Assembly: GCA_010157825.1 (NCBI GenBank)
Contig: VFSE01000175.1
Location: forward strand, 124,001 to 188,000
Length of the DNA stretch: 64,000 nt
Reading direction: 5' to 3'
Source of the DNA: Vickermania ingenoplastis
Lineage: Eukaryota > Euglenozoa > Kinetoplastea > Trypanosomatida > Trypanosomatidae
Numbering within the stretch: position 1 is the stretch's first letter; each line of letters starts with the position of its first letter. Below, one piece after another: positions 21,701 to 34,020 of this stretch. Under the pieces are notes generated by a model. That model worked only from the letters and a program-made list of their open reading frames with translations. It was not told the DNA's origin and made no database searches. Position numbers and translations under genes: made by a program.

Positions 21701-22600
21701 GCCATAGAGCCTACTCTTATCATCCGCGATGTCGTCAGCGCTGTGAAGTATTTGCACTGCTTCGACATCGTCCACCGCGATATCAAGCCGCAGAACATTC
21801 TCTTTCTGGACGGCGTAGCGAAGCTGGCGGATTTTGGCAGCGCCACTACGGCCAGTAAGTCGCAGGAATCCCTAAAGACAATGAAGGGGACGGTGCCGTA
21901 CATGGCCCCCGAGGTGTTCCTGGGCGAAGCATATCGCAAGTCGTGTGATATCTGGTCCCTCGGCATTCTCTTTGCGGAGCTGTTCGGCCTGCACCTCGCA
22001 CACTTCTCCCTGCTGCACTTCCCCGCCCTGCAGGACTTCTACAAGAGCATCGACTTTGATGAAAGCATGCCGGTGGTGGCCACCAACTACGTGGATATCG
22101 GTTTTAAGAAGCACTTCCCCGATGAATTTGTGGAAAAGGTAAAGGAAATCCTTGAGGAAGCCCGGCGGGTGTCTGCGGAGGAGCGCCGACTGCGGTTTGT
22201 AGAGCAGGAAACCGTCCGCCATAGCACATCCTCCCAGGACTCTTCGCAAAGCCCATCAATCGTTTCAGAAAGGACACGAACAATATTTGTCGTTGAAGTC
22301 AACACACAAGATCTTAACTGTACCGCATCGCAGCACCAACTACCAGCCAGTCTCATTGAGCTGCTGGAACATACGTTTCATCGATGTCCTGGGAAGCGCA
22401 TCACGGCGGAGCAGCTCCTGGAGCATCCTATGGCCAACAAATCCGAGTGGCTTCAGAAGATGTTTGTCGAAGTGGAGGAGCTCAATCGTTGCATTTGCGC
22501 TGTTGCAGGAACTCATGACGCAGCAGAGGAGGAGAAGCATTTGGATCTTTCCTTTGGGTCTCAGTCTGGGGATGGTGGGTCCGGGGATGATTCGTGGTAA
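15753..22600 (+). CDS. Array copy A: pseudo-hybrid-histidine-kinase / MAPKKK fusion (one frame break)
   Basis: About 2,280 residues. ATG 15753 gives MEVRMAFCQLW, matching the Cys-x-Leu-Trp motif near the start of copies B-F. Frame 3 runs to the C5 run at 20727-20731, then frame 2 to the TAA at 22598-22600; one missing C would join them (ALPP to SKRGYVSR). Left unrepaired, frame 3 stops at 20781-20783. Order, with approximate residues: LQGCLPSTRLSDYL helical domain 337-425; PAS-like segment 664-790 opening LSAQWFLDLREGEGL; HATPase-like segment 1100-1220 and its distal part 1345-1413 (TSAGTASIVLPY); receiver-like domain 1673-1760; kinase 1820-2245. Low-complexity Ser/Pro linkers separate the domains. 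The ATPase and receiver parts lack key residues, so signalling output should come from the kinase. No signal peptide or membrane span is evident, suggesting a cytosolic protein. Confidence 0.85.
16770..17029 (+). repeat. Near-identical tract shared by copies A and F (partner 60179-60438)
   Basis: I count 259 of 260 identical bases by eye across the LQGCLPSTRLSDYL domain. Sequence on both sides is strongly diverged. This suggests gene conversion between the first and last copies of the array. Confidence 0.85.
17766..18013 (+). repeat. Near-identical PAS-core tract shared by copies A and B (partner 27453-27700)
   Basis: I count 246 of 248 identical bases by eye. Copies E and F carry the same tract with a few more changes. 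Copies C and D have only protein-level similarity here. Confidence 0.85.
20771..22480 (+). other. Copy A receiver-like plus MAPKKK-type kinase module
   Basis: Receiver-like part: strand ILILN, helix LLKWLIDLDHSV, then YDVVLIEW with Glu (20921-20923) where a receiver has its phospho-Asp, and PIFYCY as strand 4. Kinase part: GSGGFGDVYE starting just after 21215, AMK Lys at 21302, HRDIKPQN Asp at 21779, DFG Asp at 21830, GTVPYMAPE with Glu at 21911. All residues for catalysis are present. A ~70-residue Ser/Asn-rich insert separates the hinge region from the catalytic loop, and a second insert follows FPALQDFY. The GTVPYMAPE and KxSCDIWSLG signatures fit STE11-like kinases. Confidence 0.85.
21719..22033 (+). 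repeat. Near-identical kinase-core tract shared by copies A and B (partner 31212-31526)
   Basis: About 309 of 315 bases match by eye, covering HRDIKPQN to the helix FPALQ. The flanking kinase sequence differs much more, again a conversion-like pattern. Confidence 0.8.
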
Positions 22601-23519
22601 ATTTATCTTCTCCCCATTTTGTTTCGGATCTTCTCTTTTGACGTTATTATTATTATTATTATTGTTTGTTTGTTTCTATTTTAAACGTTTCTAGCAGTCG
22701 TAATTTTTCGTTGCTCTTTTGTGCCTTCTTCTTTCAGGGGATGCAGCTCAGCTGTGAGATAAAATGAGAAGGATACGTTCAACGGTGCCGGACCTCCACG
22801 AAATATTTTTATGCAGAAAAAGGTGAAGAATAAAGAAATAATACTACATATTAGATTGTAAGGGTATGGATTGGGTTAGGATAAGGGTAAGCTTAACCCT
22901 GTATTGCAAGTACGACAGGCAAGTGATCAGAGCTTATACGCCGTGCGTCCTGAAGGCAACGCTAGAAGGCGGGCAGTTTGAAACCCCTCCCTCCAAAGAA
23001 AAAAAAAAAACGAAAGATAAAGCCAATAAAGCAGAGAGTACGAGTTATTCGTTGAGCTCTTTTTGCGCCTACTAGAGACCCCTTACGGGTGGTAGTCACG
23101 CATATGCCTCTTCCTTTGAAATTTTTTTTTCTCAGTTCGACCCGGTTAAGGTATTCCATACGCAACAGAGAAAGAAGGAATAATAATTATGTTGTTATTA
23201 CTGCTATTATTATTATTGTCCGTTAACTCGCTGCTATGATTTGTTTATGTTCCTCACGCTTTTGTTTTTGTTTTGTTTTGTGTTTGTTGTTTGTTGTTTG
23301 TTTCTCATTACCGCGCAGATATCTTGCTGTACTCCTTCTTAATATACTCGTTTGGATCCATTCGTACACACCTCATTTGGGGGTTTTTCATTAGTTCTTT
23401 TTTATTTATTTGTTTGTTTGTTTGTTGTTTTATTTTGTTTCCTTTCGGCTGCTAGCTCTCTTTTATGTTATTGTTGGAGAGCCTCTGTGCCTTCTTTTTG
23501 TTCCTTTTTGTTCCTTTTT

Positions 23520-23559
23520 TGTTGTTGTTGTTGTTGTGTGTGTGTGTGTGTGTGTGTGT
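23520..23559. repeat. Joined (TTG)n and (TG)n microsatellite
   Basis: A TTG run passes directly into a TG run in the A-B spacer. Confidence 0.85.
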
Positions 23560-25090
23560 ATGGATGTTGTTTGTTTCAGTAGCTCAGTAGTTTTCAACTA
23601 TAAACACAAATAAGGCGACTCCCCCTTCTCTTCTTCTTTACTTGACCAGTGAAGAGTTTCTTTTCTGTTTTGCTTTGTCCAACTGTTATTTTGATCTATA
23701 TCTGGTCAAGAAAAAAAAAATCATTCTTTTTTCTTTTTCTTTTTTTGTTCATTCTTCTTGTCAACGGTTTTCGTTAGTTTCATTGCAATGGGGGAAAAAA
23801 AATAATCAAAACACACATATATATATATATATATTTTGAAATATGGGCCGAGATACTTGTGAGTGATTCAGAACTCCGTTGTCCATTATGACCATTGCTT
23901 TTCTTCTTTTATTTATTTCAGTATTTATATCTTGGTCTTACCTCACAAGATGCTGGTGAGAGGGATGTAAATAAAGAATCTGGAAAAAAAAAGGAAGGAA
24001 AGGAAGGATGTAAATTCATTCAAGGGGAGGGGGAGTGACAATAGCATACCGACTGTATTCGTTGTCGTTCGTGTTCCGCCCTTTGCTTTATTAATAATAT
24101 TATTTAAACTTACTATTTTTTTTTGTTGTTGTTTACTTGCCCTTGTCACTATTTTCTGCACCCCTTGAGTCTCACCCTTTCCTTTCTTCTCTGCTTCTTT
24201 TGGCTGGTGTTATGAATGATGGATACTTATGAATATGAAAAGTATGCTCCTTAGGATTCTAATGCTGATGGTTAAGTCTGATAGTCAGGAACGAATGATA
24301 TTGAAGGTGTGGTTTAATTTCTGCTCAAGACATCGCGTTGTGGAAGTGAAGTCTATCATCTGTTCTTTAAAGTACTTTCTCTCGGGTAATCCTTAAATGA
24401 CCTACGGATCTTTCATCACTGTTTATATTTTTGATGTGTATTTTACTTTGTTGTTGTTGTTGTTGTTGAATTTATTCCTGTAAGATAGGCAATCATAGTG
24501 TAAGGCGCATGTGCGGCGAAAGGAGTGGGACATATTTTTATCCAGTGCATCTGCTGGAGTTGATCTGGCTGTTCTTCAAAAAAAAAAAGATCTATGTTCA
24601 TTCATTTATGTCTCTAACGATATGCCATCGGCTAGGGATATGCGTTAAATTGTCCTCGTATGTTGATTTCTCCCGATGTCGATACTTTCGCAGCTGCCAA
24701 CCCATTCGTCGATCGTCGACTTCACCCTTCTTTGTTTCTTTTTGTTCTTTTTTGATCGTATGAATCCATCTTCTTGCTTTTTTTTAAAAAAAAAATATTG
24801 ATGTGACCCTTGTTTGCCCTGCGTATTTGTTTGTTTGTCTTTACGGTTATGGATGTAGCACGATTTGGTGATCTGCACTAGCAAGGACTGCTGGTCACAC
24901 TGAACGCACATTCAGTTTTAGTTTGCGGTTCGCCAAAGATACTTATATATATATATATCGAAGCTAAAGTTGGAGTCGCGCACTCTAGAATTGTTCATTC
25001 GCCGTAAGCTCTCAGATATCATCAAGGGGTTTACTTCATTCATCTTATTACTTATTTTGTTTTTATTTTACTCTATTGAAACGCTGGAAG

Positions 25091-25123
25091 CCTTTTTTTT
25101 TGTGTGTGTGTGACATTGGATAG
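25091..25123 (+). promoter_or_regulatory. Possible spliced-leader acceptor of array copy B
   Basis: A CCT9 tract followed by TG repeats is followed by AG at 25122-25123. Several further AGs lie before ATG 25194, so the exact site is uncertain. Confidence 0.3.
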
Positions 25124-25193
25124 ATAGCTGTAGGGTAGGACCCACGGATTGTTCAGGGCTGGCTCGTCTCTCTCTTCCTTGGGACTACTGTCG

Positions 25194-28100
25194 ATGCAGC
25201 CCGCCGCTCCAGACAAGGCGCAGCACAACGTACAATTGACCTTCGAACAACACGTTCGCGATGGTCTATGTCCCTTGTGGGCCAATGCGGCTCTGGCCCA
25301 GTGTACCACAGCGGTGCTCCGCTCCGCCGAACGCCACGCGCGGCTGTCGAGGCCCACAACCGGTGACGCAACAGCGTCCAGGAACGAGAGGAGGGGGCCG
25401 GAGCTGGGGCCGTACTACGTGCCGTCGCCGCGCTGGTCCACCCCCTTTCTCTCCCTGCAGCGCCCCTCCTTCGCCTCAAAGATGACAACTGACGAGGACG
25501 AGGATGGCGTATTCTTGTCGAGCAACACAGGCGTAGGCGCTGGTGCGCCGTGTGGCGGTCTGCTCTCCTCCACCGATCAAACGCTCCTGGCCAGCAGCAG
25601 CACCTCCCCCCCACCCCATGCCTCCAACGCGACCAGCATTCCGCTCCGCTCCTGCCTGCGGGGCGGAACGGGGCGCCGCAGCCCCCTCACCCAAGCCGGC
25701 CGTGGCCCCCTCCGCCCTCGCCGCCACCGACTCCATCACCCACGGGGAGATGGGCGGGTCCGCCACACGGCTGCCACACCTGTCGCCCGAGTGCGGGTTA
25801 GGCTCCCCGCCCCCCTCACGCTCGCCACTCACCCCGCTGACCATTGAGGTGCCGCAGCTCCCGTCGAAGCCGCCGGGCGCCGCCGCCCTGCCCTCCCACG
25901 TCACCGCCTCTCGCCACGTCTCGGGCGCCGGGCGACCCTGCAGCCCTCCCCACCGTCCTCCCCGCAAGCACATCCCCGGTCTCCGCAGTCGGCCCGCCTA
26001 CCGAGCATCCAAATGTTCCAGTTCCCTGGCTCCAGCGCCCCGTCATCCCCAGTGCTCAGCGATAACAGCCCCGTGTCCCCAGTAGCATTGGCCGTCGCGG
26101 CCTTCTACTTGGGTCTCAGCACACAGCGCTTGGCGTCCGCCTTCGCCGTCGTGGAGCACGCTGCGGCGCTGGCGGTTCCATCCAGTCTTGGGGAGGACGG
26201 GGAGCAGGAAGACCCGACCCTCGCCGAGGTGTGTCAACTGCTGCGCAGGGCGTTGGAGACGTGGCGGCGGCTGCAGGGCTGCCTGCCCTCGACGCGGCTC
26301 AGCGACTACTTGGCCGGTGGTGGTGGGCACGGCAGCGACGCGGCGGTAGCGCTTGCAGCAGACCTGCTGCGCCAGGTGGAGGACCTGTACCTGCTGTGTG
26401 AACGGGGCCTGGATTTCCAGAGCCTTCCCGAGAACCCAGAGGCGGCGCGGATCACACGCCTGAGCCGGATGTTTGGCGAGAAAACACCCGAGAAGATGCG
26501 TACCCGCTTTGACGTGGTGCAATCGTGTCGCGGGGGGCGGATGGAATGGATTTCGTCCGACGGCGATCTGGAAGATGCGCTTGTTGCCCTTGAGGGCACC
26601 GCCCCCTCCCTGCATCGGTTCTCCGCTCCGCTCTGCAGGAGACTCTTCACGAGGCACTTCGCAGTGCAAGAACGTCCTTCCACTGGACGGCCACAAGGAA
26701 GCGAGGGGTGGCGGAGTCTTCGGGGTGGTTCTGTTCCTCGGTCTCTCGATTTCATTGGCGACGAACTGTCGGACCCCCTCTCTACGCCGCCTAATGCACG
26801 GTCCTCCTTCCCGAACCCATTCCGTGTGTCCTCCCGGGCATCCACTGTGCCCTGCTGCCCGTGTGATTCTGATATGAGGGCATCGTTAGCCCTACTTGCC
26901 GTCCCTTTCATCATGCTCATCGTGGAGGTGGACCCCGCGCCGTCTCCTCCGCAGGATTGGAAGCGATACCCCCAAGAGGGCCCCATCGAATCCACTTTCT
27001 GTGTGTCCGTGCTCGCCTCGCCAATCATCCCACCGCGCGCCAACTCGACCATCAACTCTCCTACCGAGAAGGACGACACGACAGCGGAAAGCCATCTCGC
27101 CGCCGCTTCCTCCTCCATCAGGACCTCCCCGCCGCCGACACTCCCCCAGAGCCTCCTCGGCGCCAACTTCAGCCCCCCGCCAGACCCCCTCTCTAACGCC
27201 ATCAACGCCTTCCCCGCCAACGACGAACACACGCCCAACGGGGTGGACAACCCATCCATCTCCGAGATCACGTCAAAAATGCCCTCCATCGGCTCCCCTG
27301 CCAACGCAAAAAACACAGCTGAGCCACGGTTCCCTAGCGCTCCATCTCTTATGTGCCCCACGCCGCAGCTCAGCAGCTGTGCCGTGCTCCCCTATTGCCA
27401 TATCTCGGCAACCCTCGACTCCATGAACAAGTCGGCTGAATGGCTGTTGGGCCTGCGGGAGGGCGAGGGCCTGTCGCGGTTCCGCTTCTTTGCCCCTGTG
27501 GAGGGCGGCAGCGGCGACACGGAGGAGGCGTGCGGCTCGGTGGCCTGGTTCCACGCCATCGCCGCAGCGCTGCCGCAGCAGGACCGCCCCGCGGCGGCGG
27601 TGGAGTGGCTGCGCGCCCACGCCGGTCTCGACGAGGTGCTCGTAACGAGGCACCCCGGAGACGAGAAGGAGGACCTGCTGGCAGCCGTCGCGCGCTGCGC
27701 CGCCTCGCCCGGCTGCAGCGACGCCTCCGTGGCCCCGTGGCTCGGCGTCCCCTGCGCCGGGGCACCGCTGGTGGTGCACGACGCATCCACCGGCGCCTTC
27801 TACGGCGTCGATGCCTACACGTGGCGCACGGCCCACGTCGTATCGGAAGGCGGCTTCCAGCAACACCGCGTGGCGCTGCTGTTCCGCTACGTGCTTGCCT
27901 CTGGCTCGAGAATTAGCAAGTATTCCGCTGTTTCCCCGACCTCCTGCAGCCCATCACGGTCTCCGCTGTCAGCAATGAAGAAGAGCGACTTGCGGATTGA
28001 AGTCGTCGGGACGACCGCCAAAGAAGTCAAGATACTGCTGGAGGCGTGCCCACCGCAGTACGGCGAGATCATATCGGGGCCACCCTCGTTTCAGCGATCC

Positions 28101-31100
28101 CTCTTGTATGAACGAATGTTCAGTCCGATGCTGTCGCGGAGTGCGGCAAGTGCAGTCGACTCGTACTGCAAGAGCGGCACGGAGCAGCCGTCCAAGTACA
28201 CCAGCGTCCTCACGGGTAGTGCGGATGCCCCGCTGAGTGTGTCAACCCTCGAGAAGCGTGGCAATGAAGTAAACGTGCTGCGGCTGCCGGCCCTACTGCA
28301 GCGGCTGGAGTCCCAGTGCTTGCTCCCCTCCATCTGTGCGGGGCACACGTGTGTCGTCCCGGAGGAGTTCTACGTGCACGACCTCCTGCTGCTCTTGGCG
28401 GTACAGCAGTTCCTGCAGTTCCAGGATCGCCACCTCGACCACGAAGGGCAGGAGGAGGCCTTCTGCACGCTGTTGAGTCGCTGTGAGTCCCACCTGGTGC
28501 TCGATATCCTCCCCAAGGCCGTCGTGCCCTCCTCTGCGGAGGGGCTGCGGGGGTACATGGATAGGGTGGAAGACTACTACGCGAGCCAGCAAGCGGCCCA
28601 CGCCTCCCTGTTCGCCTACTGCGGCCCTGACGTGTTCGCAGGTCGAATTGAAGAACAGACAAACTCGTGGGCCAGCCGAGTGCGATCGTGCTGCCTGCTG
28701 CAAACAGCGGCGAGCACGTCCGCCACCTCGACAAGCGCCGCCGCGGTGCGAGAATGCCTGTCGTCCCCCATGGCTAGAGTGATATCTCACAGCAGCCCCC
28801 CCTCGCCCCACCAGCGGCAGTCCTACCGCAGCAGTACACAGCCGGCGAGGGGATCGCATCAGGACGCGAGACAGAGTGGCTCCATGATGAGCGCCAAGGA
28901 CCCGTCTTTTGTGTCGAGGTCAGAGACGACGCACAGCGGCCTGAGGCCATCAGAGAGTTCCTCGACGAATATAACGATCAACGGCGTTCCCCCGCCTCCG
29001 GTGTGGGCGGTGGAGATGAACGAGGAGGCCTCGAAGCGGGCTGTTCTGCACCCGCACACGTTTCTTAGCGACGAGGTGCGGGAGATGCTGATTAGTGTGG
29101 GGGCTGCTGTGGTGGTAACAGGATCCGGTGCGGCAACGATTGCCTTTCCATTCATTACGCAGGACCGATTGGACTTGTTGAGGGAAATGGAGCTGGTGCA
29201 GCAGCCGCTTGCGGTGATGGCCGATCTCGGCATCGTCGCGGTGAACCAGATGGCCGATTACGCTGCCCTTAAGAAGACGGCACTAGAAGCAACGAAGAAC
29301 GTGGAGATCGCTGACTTGCACTATGGTACAATGCCCGACACCTTCTCGCAGGCCCTCCGGCGAGATTTCTACATTCCCACAGTCGAAGAGCTGCAGGAAG
29401 CGTACCGGCCGGGATCTTCTCGCCTCAACGAAGAGGCGCAAGCAGCAGAGGAGCCGTCATGGCTAGCGACGAAGCGGTATTCCACGCCTGCACCAGAGTC
29501 AGAGACCCTTGTCTTGCGAACCGTTTCTCACCTCTCTGAGCCGCAAGAAGGAACTGCTCGCAGTGTTGGATCCCCGTCGAGCGTGGCAGTGGCAGACACT
29601 GTGATGCACTCCTCCGGTTTCACACAGGCATTCGATACAGAGGGTGGTGAGCCACAACTGGAAAGGAGTTCCGTGTCCAACTCTGAGCCCTGGCAGCGCC
29701 TCGGCTCCGGCACACTTGGTTTGGGGTTCGCCACCGCGCTTCCAATACCTATTCTAAACAACGACAAGGACAAGAAAAAGCGCTGGGAACCCAAGGAGAA
29801 CTCCTCCACTACCTCCAAGCGAGCGGAAGAGAAGCACCCCAGCCGGGGTGAACGCAGCTCCAGCGCTCCGCATGCCGAGAAGGTCGCCGCCGCGCCCACC
29901 AAACTGCGGTGTTCTCCTTTGCCGCTGGGCCTGCGGTCCACGACCCTCTTTGAAGTCTCGCCCAGTACGGCACGAACCGATGGTGCTGCACCTTCTTCTC
30001 CACAGGAGGCCCCCCTTCCGTTCTGCGACTCTTTGGCGGGGCCACCGAGCAGTGCAGCCCCGCAGGAGGTGCTGGAGGAAATGTCTGGGACAGACTTCTG
30101 CAGCTACGACATGCAGGCGTACCCCACGCTGCACAGCGACTCCAACATGAGCTTTGTGGATTACGCCTCCCTCCCGCAGAAAAGCACGAGTTCGTCAAAC
30201 TTATCGGTGCCCAGGCTGGATTCCCCCTTCATGTCGCATCTTATCTTCCATTGGAGGCCCTGCAATAGCCTCTTGAAGTGGCTCATTTCGCTAAACAACA
30301 GCATTACACACGTCTCCTCTCCGCTTCAAATTGCGGGATTTTTGCGGTACAATTTGAGTCTCTACGATGTGGTCATCATTGAGTGGGATAAGGCCATCAT
30401 GACGCCAGAGAACATTTCGCTCCTCGAGACAGCTGTCGCGAACAACTTCTCTGTGCCTATTTTTTATTGTGTTCTCGCAGGCCCGCCGAAGGACGCGAAT
30501 GCGACAACGAGTGACGGCACTCAGGATTCCTCCAGCTCTTACTTGTTGAATGCGCCGCTGCCGCCCCACTGCCCTCCGCTCCCTCGCGATGTGAACCCAA
30601 CCTTTGTGCTCCGGGGCACCGACCTCCAGGATGCCACGCTGACGCACCGAAGCATGATTCGGCGTCATATCCGCATGGGCCGTATTCTCAAAGACCTCCG
30701 CGGGGATCACAGCATGATCTACCAGATTACCCGCCGTATCGGTAGTGGCGGCTTTGGGGATGTCTACGAGGTCTCGCTCTACGCCTCCAAAGGCCGGCTC
30801 GCTATGAAGCGCATCCCGCTGGGGGTCATTACTGTGGACCGCATGGAATGCCTCCACAAGGAAGTCGCCATTATGCGGGAGATGGATCACCGAAACATTG
30901 TCCAGCTCTCCCACGTCACCTGCGACAAGACGTGCCTCAACATCTTCATGGAGCTGTGTGAGTGCACCTTAGAGGATATTATGGAAGACGGTCTCATGGA
31001 CGTGTCCTCCCGACCCTCGCCGGACCTTCCACGTCACAGCCCCACTCCCGGCTCGCCGACCCTCTCCCGCAACAACGACCATTTGCACATCAGTTCTGCG

Positions 31101-32156
31101 TTGGTTCGCCGCAGCCGCATCTCCGACATGCCATTCGCCGCGACGATGACCAGCGCCTCACGATTCAGTGAGCAGATGGCCCGACGATACAAAAAGATGG
31201 ATATCTGCCTCATCATCCGCGATGTCGTCAGCGCTGTGAAGTATTTGCACTGCTTCGACATCGTCCACCGCGATATCAAGCCGCAGAACATTCTCTTTCT
31301 GGACGGCGTAGCGAAGCTGGCGGACTTTGGCAGCGCCACTACGGCCAGTAAGTCGCAGGAATCCCTAAAGACAATGAAGGGGACGGTGCCGTACATGGCC
31401 CCCGAGGTGTTCCTGGGCGAAGCATATCGCAAGTCGTGTGATGTGTGGTCTCTCGGCATTCTCTTTGCGGAGCTGTTTGGCCTGCATCTCGCACACTTCT
31501 CCCTGCTGCACTTCCCCGCCCTGCAGGAGTTCTACAAGGGACTGAGCATGGAGGAAAGCATGCCGGTGGTGGCCACCAACTTCATCAACACGGGCTTCAA
31601 GAAGCACTTTCCGGACGATTTAGTTCGGGAGGTAGTGAAGACGTACAAAAGAGCGCAAGACGTCGCGCAGAGGGAGCAGTCGGAGCCCGTCTCCTCCAGT
31701 GCCACGCCGACAGTTGCTGGGATGCGGGCGAGTACCTTCGCCAGTCCTTTTTCTAGCAGGCGAAGTAGTCGTGTGGAGGAACTGCTTACTGCACTGCATT
31801 CTTCTCCGTCCGGTTTCCAGATATCGTGCTCAGGCGCCACCCGCACCATCTTTGCTATCGAGATCGACTCACGCAGTCTTACCTGCCGTGTTTCGCAGCA
31901 CCAACTGCCCGCCAGTCTGATCGAGCTCTTTGAAAGCACCTTCCATCGGAACCCCGAGAAGCGCATCACAGCGGAGTTGTTGTTGGAGCATCCCATCGCC
32001 AACGATCGTGGCTGGGTGCACCGCATGCTGATGGAAGTACACCAACTCAACGTCCACATTGGAACGGAATGTAAGAAGGGGGCGGCGGATGAGGTCATCA
32101 AGGTGTTCGATCTATCCTTGGACGGTTCCATCGATTGCTCGATCAACAGCGCCTAG
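25194..32156 (+). CDS. Array copy B: pseudo-hybrid-histidine-kinase / MAPKKK fusion (short out-of-frame stretch near the N-terminus)
   Basis: About 2,320 residues from ATG 25194. The N-terminal motif appears as CPLWANAALAQCTTAVL in frame 3. Frame 3 is open to about 25660, plausible protein continues in frame 1 to about 25930 (frame 3 stops at 25845-25847), and frame 3 resumes and stays open to the TAG at 32154-32156. The broken stretch is a Pro/Ala/Ser-rich linker, so exact switch points are unclear. Approximate residues: LQGCLPSTRLSDYL domain 355-445; PAS-like 745-905, ending VALLFRYVL; HATPase-like 1026-1150 (YVHDLLLLLAVQQF) with distal part 1289-1356 (TGSGAATIAFPF); SFVDYASLP motif; receiver-like 1678-1769; kinase 1843-2286. 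From 25848 to the end this is the longest unbroken reading frame of the array. Confidence 0.85.
26262..26398 (+). repeat. Identical 137-bp tract shared by copies B and C (partner 34639-34775)
   Basis: No mismatch was seen by eye over the LQGCLPSTRLSDYLAGGGGHGS region. Flanks diverge abruptly. Confidence 0.85.
29089..29168 (+). repeat. Near-identical 80-bp tract in copies B, E and F (partners 54720-54799 and 62905-62984)
   Basis: The tract encodes LISVGAAVVVTGSGAATI and the following FPFITQ. Only one or two bases differ among the three copies, while the surroundings are diverged. Confidence 0.8.
30225..32060 (+). other. Copy B receiver-like plus MAPKKK-type kinase module
   Basis: Receiver-like part: YDVVIIEW with Glu at 30381-30383, then MTPENISLL and PIFYCV. 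Kinase: Gly-loop GSGGFG after Tyr 30720, Lys at 30807, HRD Asp at 31272, DFG Asp at 31323, GTVPYMAPE present. An ~80-residue Ser/Pro/His/Arg insert sits between the hinge and the catalytic loop. The C-lobe ends in QHQLPASLIELFESTFHR, RITAELLLEHP. The reading frame is continuous from the receiver-like part through the kinase, which proves the two belong to one protein. Confidence 0.88.
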
Positions 32157-34020
32157 AGATCACAAGGGCAGTTGCTGCTGTTGTTGTTGGGTGTGTCCTG
32201 TACCACTGGAGCATTGAGAGAATGAAGGAAAAGAAGAAAATGTGTTTGAGAAAGGAGGTGGTGAAGAATCTTTATCTGAAATGATCAAGTTCACGAGCGT
32301 ACGGTACCTGAGTTTCTTTGGTTGATTCGTATGTTTAACATTATAGCATTATTCTTCATACGTTTATATATGTTGTTACGTTCATCAGCTTCTTTTGTTT
32401 GTTTTATGTTTGAGTAGCAGTCGTTCGAACCATTCTCCTTCACTGTACGGCTAGTTTTTCAGCATATGACGCTCATGCATTCATGCGGTATGTGGTGATG
32501 TGTATTGATGGAGTACCTATGCTCTAGACATGCACGATGCCGCTCGTTCATCCAGTGGTACGCCACAAGGCCCGCCTCGGTCTTTTGGAATAGCTAACCC
32601 CTGAAGTATCTTACCCTTATACTTTTAGTGCTGTTCAGTGATGCTTTTATTACTGTTTTGGTTTTTTATTGTCCTATATATATCATTCTTCGTAGTATTT
32701 TTTTTTAAAAAAAATATCTTATTTTTATTTATTTTTAGAGTTGCTTGCTAGTCACTGCTTTCTCCAATAATATTAGCTACTCATGTTTGTGTGGGTTTCT
32801 TTTTTTGGGGGAAGGATGTAAGTGTGTTTGTATTGCGTTTAGGTTTTGTATTTGCCCCATGCAGTTAAAGCCTCCATCATGCAATCCATCTCTCCCATCA
32901 TTATGTCAGGTACTTTGTTTGTTGATGTTTCTTCTCATATGCTTTCGCTCGTCTGGTTTTAAAGTCAGGCATCATCCATTTCTTTTCTCCAGCTTTTTTT
33001 TTGTAATGTTTTTTTTTGTTGTTGTTGTTGTTGTTTGATTATTTTCTTCTCCACTACAAAAGAACAAAAAAAAAAGCCGTATGATGCGCATTGACATTTC
33101 TTTGCTACATATTGTTGGGGATCAATGTGTAGAACGACTTCGAATGAGGCATGGAAGTGCTGCTCCTCAGCTTCGGATACAAGTTGTTATTCCTCGTTCT
33201 CGTTCTCGTTCTCGTGTGTTTTTCTTTCCTTCTCGAATTATATTGCTCGTTTATCATTATTTCCTTCACACACACACACACACGCATCCACCTGCGCATC
33301 ATTTCAGGTAGAGGTTTTTACCTTTCGTTTCGATTCGTCTTCTAATCTAATCGTATTTGGCGAAGAAGTTGCTTCACCAGAGGTGCCTCACCTTGTGCGT
33401 GTTTATCTTTTATTATGATTATTATTCGTATCCGTTCTTTTGTGTAGTCACGTATTTCTCTTCTATAGCGGTTAATAGTTTTCCTTCGCTATTGCTACCC
33501 TCATTATCACAGTTAATCATTATTATTATTATTATTTATTTTTATTTATTTATTTATTATTTCTATATTTTTAATTTTTGTATTCCTTAGAGGTACTCCC
33601 TTTTTCATTCGTTTGCAGGAGCTTTTTGCCGTTCGGTTTTGGTTGTTTGGCTTGGTTTCTAACAGCATTTTATTTTTTCGTAGGGTTTCATTTTTCTATT
33701 ATTATTATTATTATTCATTCAGTCATTCTATCTCGGTCTTACAGGATATTTATTTATTTGTGTGTGTGTGTGTTTTCTTATCATTATTTTCATTTTCCAT
33801 CACTTAGTCTAAAAGGATATCTATATCAACTCGCACCTGTACAACTTGGTTGATTGCCATTTTCTGCGCAGCTGTGCTGCTGCCTCTTCCATCCCTTTGC
33901 CTTGCAGGGTCGATCATCAAGACGTCATCATTGAGTGAGCCCGGGATCAGAATAAACATAAAGAAGAGCGAGGAGGTGAAAGGACTTTTTCTAGACGAAA
34001 GGTAAAGCTGGGAGCACTGG
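32157..34020 (+). other. 1.9-kb B-C spacer, AT-rich with microsatellites
   Basis: No gene is seen. There are TTG units at about 32170-32188 and 33020-33036, a CA/AC run near 33268-33283, TTA/TTTA repeats at about 33517-33560 and 33699-33716, and a GT run near 33759-33771. Confidence 0.6.
33874..33907 (+). promoter_or_regulatory. Possible spliced-leader acceptor of array copy C
   Basis: A pyrimidine-rich stretch (gctgcctcttccatccctttg) ends in cttgcAG at 33906-33907. The leader to ATG 34021 would be 113 nt. Confidence 0.4.

Larger units (their letters stand above)
22601..25193 (+). other. 2.6-kb A-B spacer, AT-rich with microsatellites
   Basis: No gene is recognisable. There is a TTA run at 22643-22663, a joined (TTG)n(TG)n run at 23520-23559, and TA runs near 23817-23834 and 24944-24959. 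Open frames are Phe/Val/Cys-rich products of these repeats. A small motif at 22868-22898 has several GGGT/ACCC units and a weak hairpin. Confidence 0.6.

Noticed and set aside
22858-22900. Several GGGT/ACCC units resembling telomeric TTAGGG
   Set aside because: The units are irregular and few, and they sit inside a spacer between intact array copies. There is no tandem TTAGGG.
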